Source: an uncultured Saprospiraceae bacterium
GTDB taxonomy: Bacteria > Bacteroidota > Bacteroidia > Chitinophagales > Saprospiraceae
Assembly (NCBI GenBank): GCA_937981555.1
Contig: CALJOK010000043.1
Location: 62,001 to 126,000, forward strand
Direction of reading: 5' to 3'
Length of the DNA: 64,000 bases
In this document: one piece after another, positions 60,709 to 64,000 of the stretch
Layout: the number at the start of each line of letters is the position of its first letter
Position numbering within the stretch: position 1 is the first letter of the stretch
Position numbers and translations under genes: made by a program
Notes under the pieces: generated by a model
Told to the model about the DNA's origin: nothing
The model's database searches: none
Seen by the model: the letters and a program-made list of their open reading frames with translations, nothing else

Positions 60709-61074
60709 TTACTCTTTAGTGTTAATAAAAAAATAAAAAAACAATGCTCCTACAAAATAAAAAATATAATCAAAATAGTCTTTTGTAAACTGAGCTGACC
60801 ATCTCGGAAAACCTTCTTCAAAGACAATGGCCAAAGTGATTCCTATCACTACAGTCTCTAAAATTGAAAACGTGTACACCTTGTTATGATTTATTTTTCT
60901 TAGAAAAAAACGACGTTCGGCCAGCATGAATCCCATGAAAATTGGAAGGCATAAAAGTGGGTCTAAATAGCTATCTAAAATAACAAAATTCCAACCTAAT
61001 ATCTTTTGAAAAAATTGGTGTAGGATAAATAGAAAAACACAAAAAAGCCAAGCAGGATTTTGAAAAATTTTCAT
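60709..61074 (-). CDS. Small four-TM membrane protein
   Basis: This 121-residue protein was not recognised. It is nearly all hydrophobic, with helices at about 6-22, 32-50, 66-86 and 100-117 and short basic loops ('MLAERRFFLRKINHNKV'). It lies 10 bp downstream of another small membrane-protein gene and probably shares its transcript. No catalytic residue pattern is visible. Confidence 0.7.
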   Translation of the reverse strand: MKIFQNPAWLFCVFLFILHQFFQKILGWNFVILDSYLDPLLCLPIFMGFMLAERRFFLRKINHNKVYTFSILETVVIGITLAIVFEEGFPRWSAQFTKDYFDYIFYFVGALFFYFFINTKE

Positions 61075-61084
61075 TTTGAAGAAG

Positions 61085-61321
61085 TTATAATGCAGCAGTT
61101 ATTCCTACTATCAATCCTATAATTACAAAAGGAGAAATCGCAATCAAAAGAAGAATTCCAATAACTCGGATAACTATTTTTGTAAAGCCTATCCATATAG
61201 AATCGTCTTCATTAATTGTTGCTGCTCGATTCCACCAATTAAGACTGTCGGCTGCTTTGTCCATCATCTTATCAGAAGCAGATGGTTTTTCACTAGGTTT
61301 CTTTTCATTTTTATATTCCAT
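61085..61321 (-). CDS. Small one-to-two-TM membrane protein
   Basis: This 78-residue protein was not recognised. A charged, Lys/Ser-rich N-terminal half (EKKPSEKPSASDKMMDK) precedes a long hydrophobic C-terminal segment of ~35 residues (VIGILLLIAISPFVIIGLIV). It is first in a two-gene minus-strand unit with the four-TM protein. Confidence 0.65.
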   Translation of the reverse strand: MEYKNEKKPSEKPSASDKMMDKAADSLNWWNRAATINEDDSIWIGFTKIVIRVIGILLLIAISPFVIIGLIVGITAAL

Positions 61322-61587
61322 AATTTAAAAATATTAATAACTATTAATATTAGGCATGATTTTTTCAAAATTAAAATTGTTTAGAACAAATTTAAATGAC
61401 TTGAATTGTTCTTTTTTTATATGCAAAACTTGATTTTTAAAAAATAGCCTATCGTAAATTGTTGGTTTTCAATGTTTTATATATACTAAAACGTTCGGTT
61501 CTCTTATCTTAGTTTGTTTTATCATTCCCCTCTAGAATAACTTTCCCCTAAGTTTACTTTTTTTTTAATCCAGAAAACTTCTTTAAG

Positions 61588-63108
61588 ATGAAAAAATGGA
61601 CAAAGGGACTTTTCCTTCTTATGTCGCTATTCCTAGTTCAAAGTTGTGTCAAAGACCTTCAAGAGATAGATAATATTGAGGTCGAAAATTGGCAACCAGA
61701 AGTGGCAGTTGCACTTGTTAATACCACCGTTTCCATCCAAGATTTTTTAGATGATTTTGATTCCCAAGGCTACCTTGATATCGATGACGATAACTTCATG
61801 ACATTAGTTTATGAGAGTAATGTTTTTTCTGTTTCGGGAGAAGAAATTATTGACATCCCAGACATTACGATTCCGATGTTAGACACTAGTATGGTGCTAC
61901 CTTATGGGGCAATAAATACTTCGTTTGATATTGACTTTTTTACGGTAAAAAGTGGAGTATTAAATTATGCTTTTCAGTCAACTTATTCTGAAGATATAAA
62001 TGTCATAATTGAAGTACAAAATTTGACTCAAAATGGAGTCAAGTTAAGTTATCCTACAATTGCTGAATATTCAGGTAGTTCTCCAACTAATGTAAGTGGA
62101 ACGATTGATTTAAGTGGTTACATCATGGATTTTTTCAATGACGAAATCAAAGTAAAATATATAGCAACTAATGCAGCAGGAGAGCGAAAATTTTTACAGA
62201 ATATGGTTTTGCAACTTCAAGATTTTGAGTATTCTCTTATCCAAGGATATTTTGATCAGTATATATTTGACTTGCCGAGTGATACTATCTTGATTAACCT
62301 TTTTGAGACGGCGGTGAGTGGAAGTTTGAAGATCGAAGATCCAAAAATAAATTTGAAAATCTCTAACAGTTTTGGTGTTCCAATTGGAATGATTGCAGAA
62401 AACTTAACTGCGGAAACGATGTCAGAAGGAACGATGGAAGTTTATTCTGTTTTAGATGATGGGATTGCATTTAATTATCCTTCATTGATGGAAGTCGGTC
62501 AATCTAAGATTACTGATGTTGGAGTGAATAAAGATAATTCGAATTTGAGTGAAATTATATCAAGTAATCCAACACAATTAAGTTACGAATTAGGTGCTTT
62601 GACTAATCCTAGCGCTGATCCAAATATAAAAGGATTTGTGTTAGATACTAGTCGATTTGATGTTGATATGAAAATGGAACTTCCGGTGTGGTTAAGTGCA
62701 AGTGGTTTTGCAGTAGAAGAAGTAAGTAAATTTGATGCTTCATTTTTTGAAGGTATTGAAAGTGCTTCATTTAAATTAATTACTGAAAATGGATTACCGA
62801 TAGAAGCAGGTGTACAAGTTTATTTTATGGATGAAAATAATATGGTTTTAGATTCATTATTTGATAATGGAAATATGACTTTGATTCCAGCGGCAGAAGT
62901 TAATGCTCAAGGAGAAGTTACTGCAAAAAGTTCGACTGAGAATATAGAAGAATTTACAATTGAGCGAATTGCGAAAATTAAAAATGCTACTCAAATTTCA
63001 ATTAAAGGAATGGTTTCAACTGCTGAAATGGGAACGGTTACGGTGAAGTTTTATACTGATTATGGCATGAGCTTTAAGCTTGGAGCAATTGCTAAATTGA
63101 AAGAATAA
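61588..63108 (+). CDS. Large lipoprotein preceding a DUF5723 gene
   Basis: This 506-residue protein has the lipoprotein signal 'GLFLLMSLFLVQSC' with lipidation at Cys20. The mature part is beta-rich and repetitive, with 'WQPEVAVALVNTTVSIQDFL' and several ~60-residue units of sandwich-like strands ('GSLKIEDPKINLKISNSFGV'). No enzyme motif was found. A DUF5723 outer-membrane-protein-like gene starts 57 bp later on the same strand; this lipoprotein-DUF5723 pairing suggests a joint cell-surface role. Confidence 0.8.
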   Translation: MKKWTKGLFLLMSLFLVQSCVKDLQEIDNIEVENWQPEVAVALVNTTVSIQDFLDDFDSQGYLDIDDDNFMTLVYESNVFSVSGEEIIDIPDITIPMLDTSMVLPYGAINTSFDIDFFTVKSGVLNYAFQSTYSEDINVIIEVQNLTQNGVKLSYPTIAEYSGSSPTNVSGTIDLSGYIMDFFNDEIKVKYIATNAAGERKFLQNMVLQLQDFEYSLIQGYFDQYIFDLPSDTILINLFETAVSGSLKIEDPKINLKISNSFGVPIGMIAENLTAETMSEGTMEVYSVLDDGIAFNYPSLMEVGQSKITDVGVNKDNSNLSEIISSNPTQLSYELGALTNPSADPNIKGFVLDTSRFDVDMKMELPVWLSASGFAVEEVSKFDASFFEGIESASFKLITENGLPIEAGVQVYFMDENNMVLDSLFDNGNMTLIPAAEVNAQGEVTAKSSTENIEEFTIERIAKIKNATQISIKGMVSTAEMGTVTVKFYTDYGMSFKLGAIAKLKE

Positions 63109-63165
63109 GTTTTTGTAATTAAGTTGTTATAACAAGATACTTACAAATAAAATAAAAATAATAAA

Positions 63166-64000
63166 ATGAAACAATATATTTTTTCCCTACTTGGAGTTTG
63201 TTTAGGATTTTCGATGCAAGCTCAGATAGAATTGGGAACACATTTTATGTCCAATGTTGCTCAAAATAATTTGACGAATCCAGCTTCATTTACAGATAAT
63301 GGTTACAAAGTCAATGTGAGTTTGTTACCTTCAGTTTATGCCGGATTTTATAATTCTTCGATTGCTCCTGATAATGTTTTGGAAAAAAGAGGAACATCAC
63401 TTTACCTTGATGTAGATGGATTAATTGAACAAGTTGGAGTAGAAGGAATGAATATTCAAACCAACTTAAATGTTGAAACATTTTCTTTTTCTTTCCAAGC
63501 CAAAAGATGGCAACTGAGTTTGCATCATGGCGTACGAGTGAGCACATTTCACTCGATCCCAAAATCTATGTTGCAATTTGCTTGGGGCGGGAATGCTCAA
63601 TTTGTAGGAGAAACAATCAACATCGCACCATCCCAAAATATTTTGGCTTACCAAGAATTTGGTGTTGGCTTTGGATATAAAATTGGTGACAACTTGACTT
63701 TAGGGACACGTCTAAGATATTTAGTTGGAATTGCCACTTACCAAACTGCGAATGCAAAAGCGAGTATTTATACTGATCCTGAATACTACCAATTAACTGC
63801 CGATACAGATTATTTAATTAATACTGGAGGGCTACCTGAAAGTGATATTGATAATGGAGAGTTTTTAAATTTAGATGACTTCGAACCTTCTTTATTTGGA
63901 GATAATCGAGGTGTCGCATTTGACTTTGGAGCAAGTTTTGATGTTAATGAGAAACTCAATATACAAACGAGTGTATTGAATATTGGAAAAATAAAATGGG
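63166..64000 (+). CDS. DUF5723-type outer membrane protein, 5' part
   Basis: This gene is missing from the ORF track because it runs off the right edge. From the ATG at 63166, 278 codons are open. The product starts with a signal peptide (MKQYIFSLLGVCLGFSMQAQ) and continues with 'THFMSNVAQNNLTNPAS' and alternating polar/hydrophobic strands such as 'FGVGFGYKIGDNLTLGTRLR', typical of DUF5723/PorV-like beta-barrels. Its partner is the lipoprotein encoded just upstream. The two antisense ORFs of the track in this region are shadows. Confidence 0.82.
   Translation, partial: MKQYIFSLLGVCLGFSMQAQIELGTHFMSNVAQNNLTNPASFTDNGYKVNVSLLPSVYAGFYNSSIAPDNVLEKRGTSLYLDVDGLIEQVGVEGMNIQTNLNVETFSFSFQAKRWQLSLHHGVRVSTFHSIPKSMLQFAWGGNAQFVGETINIAPSQNILAYQEFGVGFGYKIGDNLTLGTRLRYLVGIATYQTANAKASIYTDPEYYQLTADTDYLINTGGLPESDIDNGEFLNLDDFEPSLFGDNRGVAFDFGASFDVNEKLNIQTSVLNIGKIKW

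Noticed and set aside
1-64000. tRNA, rRNA, tmRNA or 4.5S RNA genes
   Set aside because: No stretch with the expected cloverleaf or conserved rRNA segments was found in the intergenic regions, and nothing resembling 4.5S RNA was seen near ffh.
1-64000. Prophage, integrative element or insertion sequence
   Set aside because: No integrase, transposase, phage structural or conjugation gene is present; only small non-coding palindromes.

Overview
The window is AT-rich bacterial DNA (roughly one third G+C by eye) from a member of the Bacteroidota, most likely a Saprospirales/Chitinophagales-type organism. The reasons are a giant surface protein ending in a type IX secretion (T9SS) sorting domain and full of 'TDNCG' HYR-like repeats, a DUF5723 protein, a DUF3667 protein, LytTR signalling, WG-repeat proteins and TAnnTTTG-type -7 promoter boxes. 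No rRNA, tRNA, CRISPR array, transposase or phage gene was seen. 48 protein genes are called; the first and last are cut by the window edges.

Layout. 1-8 kb: two minus-strand secreted proteins, the end-truncated one cohesin-like and the other a 2489-residue HYR/P-domain/cohesin/dockerin/T9SS protein. 8.8-14 kb: a sortilin/BNR-repeat exoprotein, a LytTR response regulator and a nucleoside phosphorylase. 14-20 kb: housekeeping genes (ArsC/Spx-like, hemF, a lipoprotein, M28/glutaminyl-cyclase-like peptidase, Maf, UbiA-type prenyltransferase, KdsC-type phosphatase, IscX, 2Fe-2S ferredoxin). 20.5-26.8 kb: a divergent pair of large AAA+ proteins, a ClpB-like unfoldase whose C-terminus resembles release-factor domain 1 (PCRF) and a tandem CbxX-type ATPase with a duplicated N-terminal domain. 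27-29 kb: a PAS sensor kinase whose phospho-acceptor His is Tyr. 29-33 kb: a GNAT/cupin/flavin-binding/VOC operon divergent from a MocR regulator, with a clear direct-repeat operator between them. 33-36 kb: small metabolic or membrane genes including an ATE/Bpt-like transferase.

36.5-42.7 kb holds the best candidate for an undescribed system: a six-gene same-strand cluster encoding a Ser/Thr-linker coiled-coil protein, a two-TM coiled-coil protein, a membrane-anchored ABC substrate-binding domain fused to an OmpA peptidoglycan-binding domain, an ABC permease, a small TM coiled-coil protein and the ABC ATPase. 42.7-51 kb: an MBL-fold hydrolase, a degenerate 2OG-dioxygenase-like protein, a giant WG-repeat protein and three small helical (partly TerB-like) proteins. 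51-59 kb: mutS, ffh, a DEAD-box helicase and a stand-alone EF-G. 59-64 kb: membrane proteins, a PNPOx-family protein, a lipoprotein and a truncated DUF5723 protein.

A second layer is the non-coding DNA. Many gene junctions carry long perfect or near-perfect palindromes, and several belong to small families with two or three copies in this window. Some of these lie under annotated gene ends, so the longest-ORF starts of maf, the prenyltransferase and kdsC are artefacts of reading into repeats; I have shortened those starts.
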